From an uncultured Pseudomonadota bacterium (GTDB lineage Bacteria > Pseudomonadota > Gammaproteobacteria > Steroidobacterales > Woeseiaceae): DNA of 64,000 nt. Made by a program: the position numbers and the translations under genes. Shown here piece by piece: positions 27,687 to 36,910 of this stretch. Every line of letters starts with the position of its first letter. The stretch's first letter is position 1. Under the pieces are notes generated by a model, which worked only from the letters and a program-made list of their open reading frames with translations, was not told the origin of the DNA and did not search any database. The DNA is taken from positions 186,001 to 250,000 of the forward strand of contig CAJXJW010000001.1 in assembly GCA_913055625.1 (NCBI GenBank), read 5' to 3'.

Positions 27687-29481
27687 CTTCGCACTGCTGC
27701 TGTTCGCGCCCGTCGCGGCGTGCGCGCAGGGTGTCGCGCTGCCCGATGCGCAGCTCCTGCAGAACCCGCTGGCGCGGGACGGGATTTCGCTGAACGGCGA
27801 CTGGCGCGTAATCGTGGACCCGTACGAGAACGGGTACTACAACCACCGCTATGAACCGAAGGGTGACGGCTACTTCGTCGCACGCCGTCCCGCCAGCCCC
27901 GCCGATCTCGTGGAATACGACTTCCGGACGTCGCCCGTCGTCCCGGTACCGGGTGACTGGAACTCCCAGGACGAGCGGTACTTCTTCTACGAGGGCACGG
28001 TGTGGTACTACCGGGCGTTCGAGGCCGCAGCGCGCGACGGCCGGCACTACGTGCTGCACTTCGGCGCCGCGAACTACGCGGCTCAGGTCTGGTTGAATGG
28101 CCGGTACCTCGGTGCTCACGAGGGCGGGTTCACGCCGTTCGAGTTCGCGGCCGGTGACGCGCTCGTCGACGGCGAGAACTTCGTCGTCGTGAAAGTCGAC
28201 AACCGCCGCGAGCGCGACCAGGTGCCGACGGTCAACACGGACTGGTGGAACTACGGCGGGCTCACGCGCGACGTGCGCCTGATCGACGTGCCGGCCGCCC
28301 ACGTCGCGGACTACCGGTTCGTGCTCGCCGACGACGGCTCCGTCGCCGGTTGGGTGCGCGTCGGCGGCGTCGCGGGCGCACAAGCGGTATCGATATCGAT
28401 TCCCGACCTTGGTGCGCGGACCACGGTGCGCCCGGGCGCCGACGGCGTTGCGACATTCCGGCTCGATGCACGGCCGGAGCGCTGGTCGCCCGCGTCGCCG
28501 GTGCTGTACGACGTCATCGTCGGGTACGGCGACGAGCAGGTGACGGACCGGATCGGCTTCCGGACGATCGAGACGCGCGGCGAGGACATCCTGCTGAACG
28601 GCCGGCCGATCTTTCTTCGCGGAATCAGCATTCACGAGGAAGCACTCGGCCGCGAGGGTAGGGCCTGGAGCGAAGCCGATGCCCGCGCGCTGCTCGAAGC
28701 GGCGATCGAGCTCGGCTGCAACTTCGTGCGACTCGCGCACTATCCGCACAACGAGCACATGCTGCGAATGGCCGACGAACTCGGGCTCCTCGTCTGGGCC
28801 GAGATCCCGGTGTACTGGACGATCGACTTCAACTCGGACGCGGTGTACCGGAAGGCCGAACGGCAACTTGACGAGATGATTGCCCGCGACGCGAACCGGG
28901 CGTCGATCGTGCTGTGGTCGATGGCGAACGAGACGCCGATCAGCGACGCGAGGTTCGATTTCATCGGCAGGCTCGCCGCGCACGCGCGCGAACTGGACGG
29001 TACGCGCCTCGTTACGGCCGCGCTGGACACCCAGACCGCCGACCGGTTCCAGCGCATCATCGACGATCCGCTGTCGGCGGTGATCGACGTGATCGGCATC
29101 AACAGCTACTGCGGCTGGTACGGTGACTTGCCGGCCGACTGCGCCGCGCTGCGCTGGCACTCGGACTACGGGAAGCCCGTGATCCTGAGCGAAATGGGGG
29201 CCGGCGCCCTGGCGGGCCGCCACGGCGACGCCGCGGCGCGCTGGACCGAGGAGTACCAGGCGGACGTCTATCGCCACAACCTGGCGATGGTCGATCACAT
29301 GACGGCGCTGCGCGGGCTGTCGCCGTGGATACTGAAAGACTTTCGGTCGCCGCGCCGGCCGCTTCCGGGCATCCAGGACTACTGGAACCGCAAGGGGCTC
29401 GTCGACGAGTCCGGCACGCGCAAAGCCGCGTGGTTCGTGCTGCGTGACTACTACCGCGCGCGGGCCGGCGACGGGTCCTGA
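27670..29481 (+). CDS. Glycoside hydrolase family 2 (beta-glucuronidase/beta-galactosidase type), exported
   Basis: A 603-residue glycosidase with a signal peptide and possible lipobox-like VAAC near residue 18. The sugar-binding jelly roll comes first (LNGDWRVIVDPYENGYYNHR, VWLNGRYLGAHEGGFTPFEF), then the immunoglobulin-like domain and the TIM barrel (RGISIHEEALGREGRAW). The acid/base E421 lies in WSMANETP and the nucleophile E508 in LSEMGAGA. The domain layout and size match beta-glucuronidase-like GH2 enzymes rather than LacZ. The ATG at 27670 overlaps the reductase gene, and the shared context suggests oligosaccharide breakdown. Confidence 0.93.
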   Translation: MSWRRSFALLLFAPVAACAQGVALPDAQLLQNPLARDGISLNGDWRVIVDPYENGYYNHRYEPKGDGYFVARRPASPADLVEYDFRTSPVVPVPGDWNSQDERYFFYEGTVWYYRAFEAAARDGRHYVLHFGAANYAAQVWLNGRYLGAHEGGFTPFEFAAGDALVDGENFVVVKVDNRRERDQVPTVNTDWWNYGGLTRDVRLIDVPAAHVADYRFVLADDGSVAGWVRVGGVAGAQAVSISIPDLGARTTVRPGADGVATFRLDARPERWSPASPVLYDVIVGYGDEQVTDRIGFRTIETRGEDILLNGRPIFLRGISIHEEALGREGRAWSEADARALLEAAIELGCNFVRLAHYPHNEHMLRMADELGLLVWAEIPVYWTIDFNSDAVYRKAERQLDEMIARDANRASIVLWSMANETPISDARFDFIGRLAAHARELDGTRLVTAALDTQTADRFQRIIDDPLSAVIDVIGINSYCGWYGDLPADCAALRWHSDYGKPVILSEMGAGALAGRHGDAAARWTEEYQADVYRHNLAMVDHMTALRGLSPWILKDFRSPRRPLPGIQDYWNRKGLVDESGTRKAAWFVLRDYYRARAGDGS

Positions 29482-29519
29482 CGGTGTTTGGCGGCCGCGC
29501 GCGCGGTGGCCGCGAACAG

Positions 29520-29525
29520 TTGACA
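29520..29525 (+). promoter_or_regulatory. Consensus -35 hexamer before the GH3 gene
   Basis: TTGACA matches the sigma-70 -35 consensus. The -10 region would fall at about 29543-29548, inside the LacI-type palindrome, and its sequence is poor, which suits a repressor-controlled promoter. Confidence 0.45.
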
Positions 29526-29544
29526 AGCGGGCCGGCCGTCAAGC

Positions 29545-29560
29545 ATGGTAGCGCTACCAT
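29545..29560. promoter_or_regulatory. LacI-family operator palindrome
   Basis: ATGGTAGC-GCTACCAT is a perfect 16-bp palindrome with the central CG step typical of LacI/GalR operators. Very similar motifs control sugar genes in Caulobacter and Xanthomonas. It overlaps the expected -10 region 69 bases before the GH3 start. No LacI regulator gene lies in the window. Confidence 0.75.
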
Positions 29561-29628
29561 CTCTCGCTCCGCGGGGCGCGGTGACAGGTCACGATGCCGG
29601 CGGGGGCCGGCGGTTCCGGGGGGAACAC

Positions 29629-32028
29629 ATGAAGAAGAACACGTTACGTGTCGCGCGGCTGGCTGCCGCATCACTGACCTTGTTCGGCATCGCGGCTTCG
29701 GCCCAGTCGCCGGGCGCGGATCCCGTCGGGCCGGACGCGCTCTACAAGAATCCCGACGCGCCGATCGATGCGCGCGTGGACGATCTGCTCAGCCGCATGA
29801 GCGTGGCGGAGAAGGTGGCCCAGGTCGTCACGATCTGGAACGACAAGCCGGCCCTGTTCGACAACGACATGAACTTCGACGCGGACAAGGCGCGGCTGCG
29901 GATTCCTCACGGCCTTGGCCAGTTCGCGCGGCCGATGGACATCAACGGGCCGTCGTCGCCGCGCGTCGTGCCGTGGCGTGATGCGCGCGGCACGGTAGAA
30001 CTCGTCAATGCGCTGCAGAAGTATGCCGTCGAGGAAACGCGCCTCGGGATCCCGATCCTGTTCCACGAAGAGGGGCTGCACGGCTACGCGGCCGTCGGCG
30101 CGACGAGTTTCCCGCAGGCGATCGCGATGGCGTCGTCGTGGGACCCGCTGCTGATTCGTGACGTCAACGCGGTCACGGCGCGCGAGATCCGGGTTCGCGG
30201 CGTGCACTTCGTGTTATCGCCGGTCGTCGACGTTGCGCGCGACCCGCGCTGGGGCCGCATCGAGGAAACCTTCGGCGAGGACCCGTACCTCGTCGGCGAG
30301 ATGGGCGTCGCCGCGGTGCTGGGTTTGCAGGGCGACAGCGTCGACGGGCGGCTCGCGGACGGCAAGGTGTTTGCGACGCTGAAACACATGACAGGCCACG
30401 GGCAGCCGGAAAGCGGCACGAACGTCGGGCCTGCGCAGATCTCGGAACGTGAGCTGCGCGAGAACTTCTTCCCGCCGTTCGAACAGGTCGTGCGGCGCAC
30501 CGGTATTCGGGCGGTGATGGCGTCATACAACGAGATCGACGGCGTGCCGAGCCATGCCAACGGCTGGCTCCTGAACGACGTGCTGCGGGGCGAATGGGGC
30601 TTCGACGGCGCCGTTGTCAGCGACTACTACGCTATCGAGCAGATGGCGGAGATTCATCGCATCGCCGAGACGGTCGCCGATGCGGCCGTCATTGCGCTGA
30701 ACGCCGGCGTGGACGTCGACCTGCCGAGCGGTGCCGGCTTCTCGACGCTGCCGCAGGCGCTTGCCGACGGCCGCATTAGCGAGGCGCGGCTCGACGAGGC
30801 GGTACGGCGGCATCTCGAGATCAAGTTCCGCGCGGGTCTGTTCGAGAATCCCTACGCGTCCGCGGACGCGGCGGAGCGGCTGACGAACAATGACGAAGCA
30901 CGGGCTCTGGCGCGGAAAGCGGCAGAGCGATCGATCGTGCTGCTCACGAACGACGGGACCCTGCCGTTGTCCGTGCCGGAGCGCGGGGAGAAGCCCGTGA
31001 TTGCGGTGATCGGGCCGAATGCGGCTGTCGCGCGGCTCGGCGGCTACTACGGCATACCGCCGCACACGGTGTCGCCGCTCGACGGCATCCGGACGAAGGT
31101 CGGCGACCGTGCCGAGATCCTGCACGCGCAAGGCGTCGTCATCACCGAGAACGACGACTGGTGGGCGGACGAGGTCGTCCTCGGCGATCCGGCCGAGAAC
31201 CGCCGCCGTATCGAGGAGGCCGTCGAGGTCGCGCGCCGCGCCGACACGATCATCCTCGCCATCGGCGATACGGAACAGACGAGTCGCGAAGGCTGGGCCG
31301 ATTCGCACCTGGGCGACCGATCGAGCCTCGACCTCGTCGGCGACCAGCAGGCGCTGTTCGATGCGCTGGAGACACTCGGCAAGCCGATCGTGGTCGTGCT
31401 GATCAACGGGCGCCCGCTGTCGACCGTGGCCATCGCCGGGAAGGCGAACGCGCTGGTCGAGGCCTGGTATCTCGGCGAGCAAGGCGGCACCGCGCTCGCG
31501 AACGTCCTGTTCGGCGACGTCAGTCCCGGCGGCAAGCTGCCCGTGACGATACCCCGCCACGTGGGCCAGCTGCCGCTCGTCTACAACCACAAGCCGTCGG
31601 CGCGGCGCGGTTACCTGTTCGACACGACCGAGCCACTGTTTCCGTTTGGCTGGGGCCTGAGCTACACGACGTTCGAACTGGGGCCGCCGCGCCTGTCGGC
31701 ATCGTCGATTGCGCCGGGCGGGGCCGTCGATGTCACGGTGAGGGTCAGCAATACCGGTGACGTGACCGGCGACGAGACCGTGCAGCTCTACGTGCGAGAC
31801 CGGATCAGCTCCGTCACGCGCCCGGTCAAGGCGCTGCAGGGCTTCCAGCGCGTCACGCTGGCGCCCGGCGAGAGCCGCGATGTCCGGTTGACGATCAGCC
31901 CGGTGTCGTTGCAGATGTGGAACGACCGCATGCAGCGTGTCGTGGAACCGGGCGAGTTCGAGATCATGACCGGGCCGAATTCGGTCGACCTTCAGTCGGT
32001 GACGCTCACGGTAACCGACGCCTCGTGA
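29629..32028 (+). CDS. Glycoside hydrolase family 3 (beta-glucosidase/beta-xylosidase), exported
   Basis: A 799-residue enzyme starting at ATG 29629 with a signal peptide (KKNTLRVARLAAASLTLFGIAASA). The GH3 barrel spans about 45-385, with substrate motifs HEEGLHGYA, SPVVDVARDPRWGRIEETFGEDPYL and KHMTGHGQPESGTN and the nucleophile D332 in VVSDYYAI. The alpha/beta sandwich follows, then a C-terminal fibronectin-III-like domain (about 690-790). Such enzymes release glucose or xylose from oligosaccharides in the periplasm. Control by a LacI-family repressor is suggested by the operator at 29545. An upstream in-frame ATG lies inside that operator and is unlikely to be used. Confidence 0.95.
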   Translation: MKKNTLRVARLAAASLTLFGIAASAQSPGADPVGPDALYKNPDAPIDARVDDLLSRMSVAEKVAQVVTIWNDKPALFDNDMNFDADKARLRIPHGLGQFARPMDINGPSSPRVVPWRDARGTVELVNALQKYAVEETRLGIPILFHEEGLHGYAAVGATSFPQAIAMASSWDPLLIRDVNAVTAREIRVRGVHFVLSPVVDVARDPRWGRIEETFGEDPYLVGEMGVAAVLGLQGDSVDGRLADGKVFATLKHMTGHGQPESGTNVGPAQISERELRENFFPPFEQVVRRTGIRAVMASYNEIDGVPSHANGWLLNDVLRGEWGFDGAVVSDYYAIEQMAEIHRIAETVADAAVIALNAGVDVDLPSGAGFSTLPQALADGRISEARLDEAVRRHLEIKFRAGLFENPYASADAAERLTNNDEARALARKAAERSIVLLTNDGTLPLSVPERGEKPVIAVIGPNAAVARLGGYYGIPPHTVSPLDGIRTKVGDRAEILHAQGVVITENDDWWADEVVLGDPAENRRRIEEAVEVARRADTIILAIGDTEQTSREGWADSHLGDRSSLDLVGDQQALFDALETLGKPIVVVLINGRPLSTVAIAGKANALVEAWYLGEQGGTALANVLFGDVSPGGKLPVTIPRHVGQLPLVYNHKPSARRGYLFDTTEPLFPFGWGLSYTTFELGPPRLSASSIAPGGAVDVTVRVSNTGDVTGDETVQLYVRDRISSVTRPVKALQGFQRVTLAPGESRDVRLTISPVSLQMWNDRMQRVVEPGEFEIMTGPNSVDLQSVTLTVTDAS

Positions 32029-32057
32029 GCGCGCGGGCGGCGGGCCGCGGAGTCAGT

Positions 32058-32906
32058 TCAATCCATCGGGTTCGAGAGTTTGCCGATGCCGTCGATCTCG
32101 ATGTCGACGACGTCGCCGGGTTCGAGGCAGAGTTCGTCGGACGGCACGATGCCGGTGCCGGTCATCAACAGGCAGCCTGCCGGGTGTGCGTTGTCGCGGA
32201 ACAGCCACTCGACGAGTTCGTCGGGGCGCCGCTTCATCTGCGCGAGCGTCGTCGTCTCGTCGGCGATGACCGCGTCGGCGCGGCGGATCACGAGATGGAT
32301 CACAGTCGCGGGCGGCAGTGGCTCGGGCGTCACGAGCAGGCACGGGCCAAGCGCGGCGCAGCGGTCGAAGGTCTTGGCCTGCGGCAGGTACAACGGGTTC
32401 TCGCCTTCGATGTCGCGGCAACTCAGGTCGTTCCCGACGGTGTAGCCTACGATGCGCGCGTTGCGCGTGACGGCCAGCGTCAATTCGGGTTCCGGCACGA
32501 TCCAGCGCGAGTCCCGGCGCAGGTGCATCGCTGCCCCGTGACCGACGACACGCTGCGCGGTCGCCTTGAAGAAAAGCTCCGGGCGGTCGGCGTCGTAGAC
32601 ACGTTCGTAGAAATCGCCGCCGCCGGCGTCGCGGGATTCGGCGACGCGGGCTTCGCGGCTGCGGAAATACGTGACGCCGCACGCCCAGACTTCCTGTCGG
32701 CCGATCGGTGCCAGCGCGGTTCCCAACGCGCGGCCCGCCTCCGGCAGCGGTGTCGACGACGCGCAGTGACTGCGCAGCGCGTCGAACAACGCGTCGTCGT
32801 TGACGAGGTCGTCCCAGTCCTGCTCGACGGCATGGAACGCCGAATCACATTCGGCGACGGCGCCGTTCGCGGTGCGATACAGTCGAATGGCGGATGTCGT
32901 CGTCAT
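32058..32906 (-). CDS. Fumarylacetoacetate hydrolase family protein
   Basis: A 282-residue FAH-superfamily enzyme, convergent with the GH3 gene. The start is ATG 32906 ([11 protein letters not shown]); a further 22 in-frame residues upstream look non-homologous. The FAH core is present: [66 protein letters not shown] and the closing [17 protein letters not shown]. It probably acts on an acylpyruvate or 2,4-diketo sugar acid (as in the L-rhamnose or L-fucose oxidation routes). It is divergent from the GntP permease, which may import its pathway substrate. Confidence 0.9.
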   Translation of the reverse strand: MTTTSAIRLYRTANGAVAECDSAFHAVEQDWDDLVNDDALFDALRSHCASSTPLPEAGRALGTALAPIGRQEVWACGVTYFRSREARVAESRDAGGGDFYERVYDADRPELFFKATAQRVVGHGAAMHLRRDSRWIVPEPELTLAVTRNARIVGYTVGNDLSCRDIEGENPLYLPQAKTFDRCAALGPCLLVTPEPLPPATVIHLVIRRADAVIADETTTLAQMKRRPDELVEWLFRDNAHPAGCLLMTGTGIVPSDELCLEPGDVVDIEIDGIGKLSNPMD

Positions 32907-33004
32907 CGTCGGGGCCGGGTCCTGGTGGCGAATGGGCGGCAAACAGTGCGGGACGAACGCGGGCGGCGTCAAGTGCGACGCGACGGTCGGGCGGTGAAGG
33001 CGGC

Positions 33005-34372
33005 GTGACGTCGGCGTACCCGCTACTGATACTCTGCGTCGGGCTCGTCGTGGTCGTCGGCGGTATCGTCGTGCTCAGGCTGCACGCGTTCATCGCGCTG
33101 ATCGCGGCGGCGATGATCGTCAGCCTGATGGCGCCGGGCGACTGGGGCGACAAGATTCCGCGCGTCGCGGAGGCGTTCGGCTCCACGGCCGCCGGCGTGG
33201 GTATCGTCATCGCCCTGGCGGCGATCATCGGCATGGCGATGACCGCGAGTGGCGCGGCTGATCGCGTGGTCAGGATGTTTCTCGGCCTGTTTGGCGAACG
33301 GCGTGGCGGCACCGCGCTGATGGCGAGCGGGTTTACGTTGGCGATCCCGGTGTTCTTCGACACGGTGTTCTTCCTGCTCGTGCCGCTCGTTCGGTCGATG
33401 TACCGCCGCACCGGCCGGCACTATCTCAAGTACCTGGTTGCGGCCGCGTCGTGCGCGGTCGCGCATGCGCTGATTCCGCCGACGCCAGGCCCGCTCATCA
33501 TCGCGGATACGCTGGCGATCGATCTCGGTGTGATGATGCTGGTCGGCTGCGCCGTGGGGCTGCCCGCGGCGGCTGCCGGCCTTGTCTTTGGCGCCTGGGT
33601 GGATCGCACGGTACCGGTGACGCCGCCGCGTGCCGAGGCCGCGACGGACGTGCCGACGGGCGTCGACGACGCGAACCTGCCCGGGCTCGGCTGGTCCATC
33701 GCGCCGATCGTCGTCCCGGTGGCGCTCATCACGGCGAACACCGTCGCGCGGGCGATGAGCCCGGATGGCGCGGCTTCGCCGCTCATGCATGCGCTCGCCG
33801 TGCTCGGCAATCCGCAGACGGCGCTGCTCGTCGCCGCGGCGATCGCCCTGTGGACCTACCGGCGCCAGTGCCGGCCGTCGTCGCAGCAGGTGGCGGACGC
33901 GGTCGGCGAGGCGCTGATGGCGGCGGGCGTCATCGTGCTCATCACCTGCGCGGGCGGCGCCTTCGGCGGCGCGCTGCGTGCGGCGGAACTCGCGCCGGCG
34001 ATCCAGGCACTGGCCGGCGATTCGGCGAGCAGCGGCTTCGGCCTGCTGTTCATGGCCTTCGGCGTCGCGGCGCTGATTAAGTTCGCCCAGGGATCGAGCA
34101 CTGCGGCGATGATCGTGACCTCCGCGATGATCGTCGCGATGATCGACACGGCGTCACTCGGGTTTCACCCGGTGTACGTCGGCACCGCGATCGGCGCCGG
34201 GTCGCTCGTGGGTTCGTGGATGAACGACAGCGGTTTCTGGATCTTCGCGAGGATGGGCGGATTGACGGAACTGCAGACGCTGCGTACCTGGACACCGCTG
34301 CTTGCACTCCTGGGTGCGGTCAGTATGGTGATGACACTCATTCTGGCGGCCGTCCTGCCGATGGCGCCATAG
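33005..34372 (+). CDS. GntP-family gluconate/sugar-acid:H+ symporter
   Basis: A 455-residue inner-membrane permease. The start is taken as GTG 33005, with AAGG four bases upstream and the first hydrophobic segment ([20 protein letters not shown]) directly after; the in-frame ATG at 32894 would add a low-complexity tail overlapping the divergent gene. Family blocks are [67 protein letters not shown], and near the C-terminus [12 protein letters not shown] and [16 protein letters not shown]. Family members carry gluconate, idonate or fructuronate. The gene is followed by an esterase on the same strand. Confidence 0.92.
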   Translation: MTSAYPLLILCVGLVVVVGGIVVLRLHAFIALIAAAMIVSLMAPGDWGDKIPRVAEAFGSTAAGVGIVIALAAIIGMAMTASGAADRVVRMFLGLFGERRGGTALMASGFTLAIPVFFDTVFFLLVPLVRSMYRRTGRHYLKYLVAAASCAVAHALIPPTPGPLIIADTLAIDLGVMMLVGCAVGLPAAAAGLVFGAWVDRTVPVTPPRAEAATDVPTGVDDANLPGLGWSIAPIVVPVALITANTVARAMSPDGAASPLMHALAVLGNPQTALLVAAAIALWTYRRQCRPSSQQVADAVGEALMAAGVIVLITCAGGAFGGALRAAELAPAIQALAGDSASSGFGLLFMAFGVAALIKFAQGSSTAAMIVTSAMIVAMIDTASLGFHPVYVGTAIGAGSLVGSWMNDSGFWIFARMGGLTELQTLRTWTPLLALLGAVSMVMTLILAAVLPMAP

Positions 34373-34398
34373 CGGCGGGGAAGCGGGAGAATCTGACG

Positions 34399-36360
34399 AT
34401 GATGAATGCTATCGACGGGCGACGAATGGCTGCGGTCGCGATGGTCGGGATGCTGTTGGCCTGCAACGCTCTGGCCGACGTGCGTCTTCCGCGGCTCCTG
34501 AGCGACGGCGCGATCCTGCAGCGCGACGTGCCGGTCACGATCTGGGGCTGGGCGGATCGCAATGAACGGGTGCAGGTTTTCCTCGACGGCAAGCGCGTCG
34601 GTGTCGGCGAGGTGAATGACGGTGCGTGGATGATCGAGGTCGGCCCGTTCCCGGCCGGCGGCCCGCATCGTCTGCTGGTTGCCGGGCGCAACCGGGTTGC
34701 GGTCGAGGACATCTGGTTCGGCGACGTCTGGGTGGCCGGCGGCCAGTCGAACATGGAACTCACGATGGAACGGGTGGCGACGCGCTTCCCGGACATCGCC
34801 GACGGTGCGAATTTCCCGCTGGTTCGCGAATTCGACGTGCCGCGCGGCAGCCGGTTCGACGCGCCGGCGGACGACTTCGACGGTGGCGAATGGAAGGTGA
34901 CGACGCCCGAATCCGTGTTGACCTCGTCGGCCGTTGCGTACTTCTTCGCCCGCGACCTGCACGTGCGCTACGACGTGCCGATCGGCATCATCAGCAGCAA
35001 CTACGGCGGGTCGGGCGCGGAGGCCTGGATGAGCGAGGCGGCGCTCGAGGATTATCCCCACTATCTCGACGTCGCGCTGCGCTACCGCGACGAGGCCGTC
35101 CTGCAGGCAGTGACCGACGCGGATGCCGCGGCCGAGAAGGCCTGGCATGCCTCGCTGGCGGATCGGGATGCCGGCTTCGCGGCCGACCCGCCCTGGTCGG
35201 GCGACGCGGTCGACGATGCCGACTGGTCGACGATCGCGATGCCGGGCTACTGGGAAGAGGCCGGCGAGCCGACGTTGGACGGCGCCGTCTGGCTGCGCAA
35301 GACGGTGTCGTTGCCGGCTGACGCGGCCGGCGAGGCAGGCAGGTTGCGGCTGGGCCGTATCGACGATGCCGACACGGCCTGGGTGAACGGCGTCGAGGTC
35401 GGCAATGTCACCTACAAGTGGCCGCCGCGCATTTACCCGGTGCCGGAGGGCGTTCTCCGCGCGGGCGACAACGTCGTCGCGGTGCGCGTGGTCGACATCG
35501 GCGGCGAGGGCGGCTTTGTCGGCGACAAGGACTACACGCTCGACGTCGGCGCGACCTCCTACTCGCTGGAAGGCGACTGGAAGTGGCACATCGGTGCCCG
35601 CTCGGAACCGCTTCCGCCCGCCGAATTCGTCCCCTGGCGGCAACCGCTAGGTTTCTACAATGCCATGCTGGCCCCGCTGCGCCTGATGAAGATCAAGGGC
35701 GTCATCTGGTACCAGGGTGAGACGAACGTCGGGCGCGCCGGGGAATACGTCGACCTGTTTCCCGCCATGATCCTCGACTGGCGCCGGCTCTGGCGGCAGG
35801 GCGACGTGCCGTTTCTGTTCGTGCAACTCGCAAACTATCTCGAAACCGTCGCCGAGCCCGCGGACAGCGCGTGGGCGGAGCTCCGCGAGGCACAGCGCCG
35901 CGCGTTGCGTGTGCCCAATACCGCGATGGTCGTGACCATCGACGTCGGCGAATGGAACGACATCCATCCCCTCGACAAGGAAACCGTCGGCGGCCGGCTC
36001 GCACTCGCGGCGCGCAAGCTCGCGTACGGAGAAGAGGACATCGTTGCCTCCGGGCCTCGATTTCTTGCGTTGCAGAAGCGCGGCCCCCGGCTCGTGGTGG
36101 AATTCGAGTCCGTGGGCGGCGGGTTGATCGCGCGCGATGGCGCGTTGTCGGGCTTCGCGATCGCCGGCGAAGACGGGCGCTATGCCTGGGCAGAAGCAGT
36201 GATCAAGGGTGACACGGTCGAACTGAGCAGCGACGCCGTGCCCGATCCGACCCGCGTGCGCTACGCCTGGGCCGACAATCCGGATACGGCCAACCTCTAT
36301 AATGATGAGGGCCTGCCTGCATCGCCCTTCCAGGCCAGTATCACGGGACGGTTCGACTAG
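34399..36360 (+). CDS. Exported sialate O-acetylesterase-like SGNH hydrolase
   Basis: A 653-residue carbohydrate acetylesterase. From ATG 34399 (GGGAG nine bases upstream) there is a signal peptide ending NALADV. The nucleophile Ser117 sits in VAGGQSNMELTME; GVIWYQGETN and the Asp-x-His pair in WNDIHPLDKETVGGRLA complete the site. A galactose-binding-like beta sandwich (about residues 275-380) is inserted in the catalytic domain, as in SIAE family proteins of plant-polymer degraders. In bacteria such enzymes often deacetylate xylan or glucuronoxylan rather than sialic acid, and no sialic acid genes are present here. Confidence 0.9.
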   Translation: MMNAIDGRRMAAVAMVGMLLACNALADVRLPRLLSDGAILQRDVPVTIWGWADRNERVQVFLDGKRVGVGEVNDGAWMIEVGPFPAGGPHRLLVAGRNRVAVEDIWFGDVWVAGGQSNMELTMERVATRFPDIADGANFPLVREFDVPRGSRFDAPADDFDGGEWKVTTPESVLTSSAVAYFFARDLHVRYDVPIGIISSNYGGSGAEAWMSEAALEDYPHYLDVALRYRDEAVLQAVTDADAAAEKAWHASLADRDAGFAADPPWSGDAVDDADWSTIAMPGYWEEAGEPTLDGAVWLRKTVSLPADAAGEAGRLRLGRIDDADTAWVNGVEVGNVTYKWPPRIYPVPEGVLRAGDNVVAVRVVDIGGEGGFVGDKDYTLDVGATSYSLEGDWKWHIGARSEPLPPAEFVPWRQPLGFYNAMLAPLRLMKIKGVIWYQGETNVGRAGEYVDLFPAMILDWRRLWRQGDVPFLFVQLANYLETVAEPADSAWAELREAQRRALRVPNTAMVVTIDVGEWNDIHPLDKETVGGRLALAARKLAYGEEDIVASGPRFLALQKRGPRLVVEFESVGGGLIARDGALSGFAIAGEDGRYAWAEAVIKGDTVELSSDAVPDPTRVRYAWADNPDTANLYNDEGLPASPFQASITGRFD

Positions 36361-36383
36361 GCGGCGCCGGAACTTCGCTTACC

Positions 36384-36893
36384 ATGATTGACCTGCAGAC
36401 GGACGCGATGCCCACTGTCGACTCGATTGCCCAGACGATCCAGATTGCCGTTGCGCCGGTCTTCCTGCTGGCCGGTATTTCCGGATTGCTGATGGTGCTG
36501 ACGACCCGGCTCGGGCGCATCATCGACCGCGCCCGCATCGTCGAAGGCCGCATCCCGCACGCGCGGCGCGAAGACCAGCAGGAATTGCTGCATTCCGAGG
36601 CAGAGGCCCTGTGGCGGCGGATCCGCCTGATGAACTGGTCCATTCGCTTCTGCGTCGGCGGCGCGCTGGCCATCTGTCTCGTCGTCGTCATGTTGTTCGT
36701 CGGCGACTTCACGCACGTGAACGCGTCGATCGTCACCGCGACCTTTTTCGTGGCCGCCATGGTGCAGATTATCAGCGGGCTATTGTGCTTGTTGTACGAG
36801 GTGGGCATCTCGACGAATCGCATGCGGCAGGGTATCGAGATCGCGCTGGAGGAAGTGTTGCACGATCTTCCGCGGGCACGGCGGCACGAATGA
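36384..36893 (+). CDS. DUF2721 membrane protein
   Basis: A 169-residue protein with three membrane helices (about 20-40, 90-112, 118-140). The motif VFLLAGISGLLMVLTTRLGRIIDRAR followed by a charged helix (ARREDQQELLHSEAEALWRRIRLMNWSIR) is the DUF2721 signature. Function is unknown. Its stop overlaps an ATG of the next frame (ATGA at 36890), but the next gene has a better start further on. Confidence 0.9.
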   Translation: MIDLQTDAMPTVDSIAQTIQIAVAPVFLLAGISGLLMVLTTRLGRIIDRARIVEGRIPHARREDQQELLHSEAEALWRRIRLMNWSIRFCVGGALAICLVVVMLFVGDFTHVNASIVTATFFVAAMVQIISGLLCLLYEVGISTNRMRQGIEIALEEVLHDLPRARRHE

Positions 36894-36910
36894 GAAAAAG
36901 GAGGGGGATG

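Noticed and set aside
34399-36360. Sialic acid catabolism locus
   Set aside because: Only an SIAE-like esterase is seen; no nanA, nanK, nanE or sialic acid transporter lies in the window, and such esterases often act on plant polymers.
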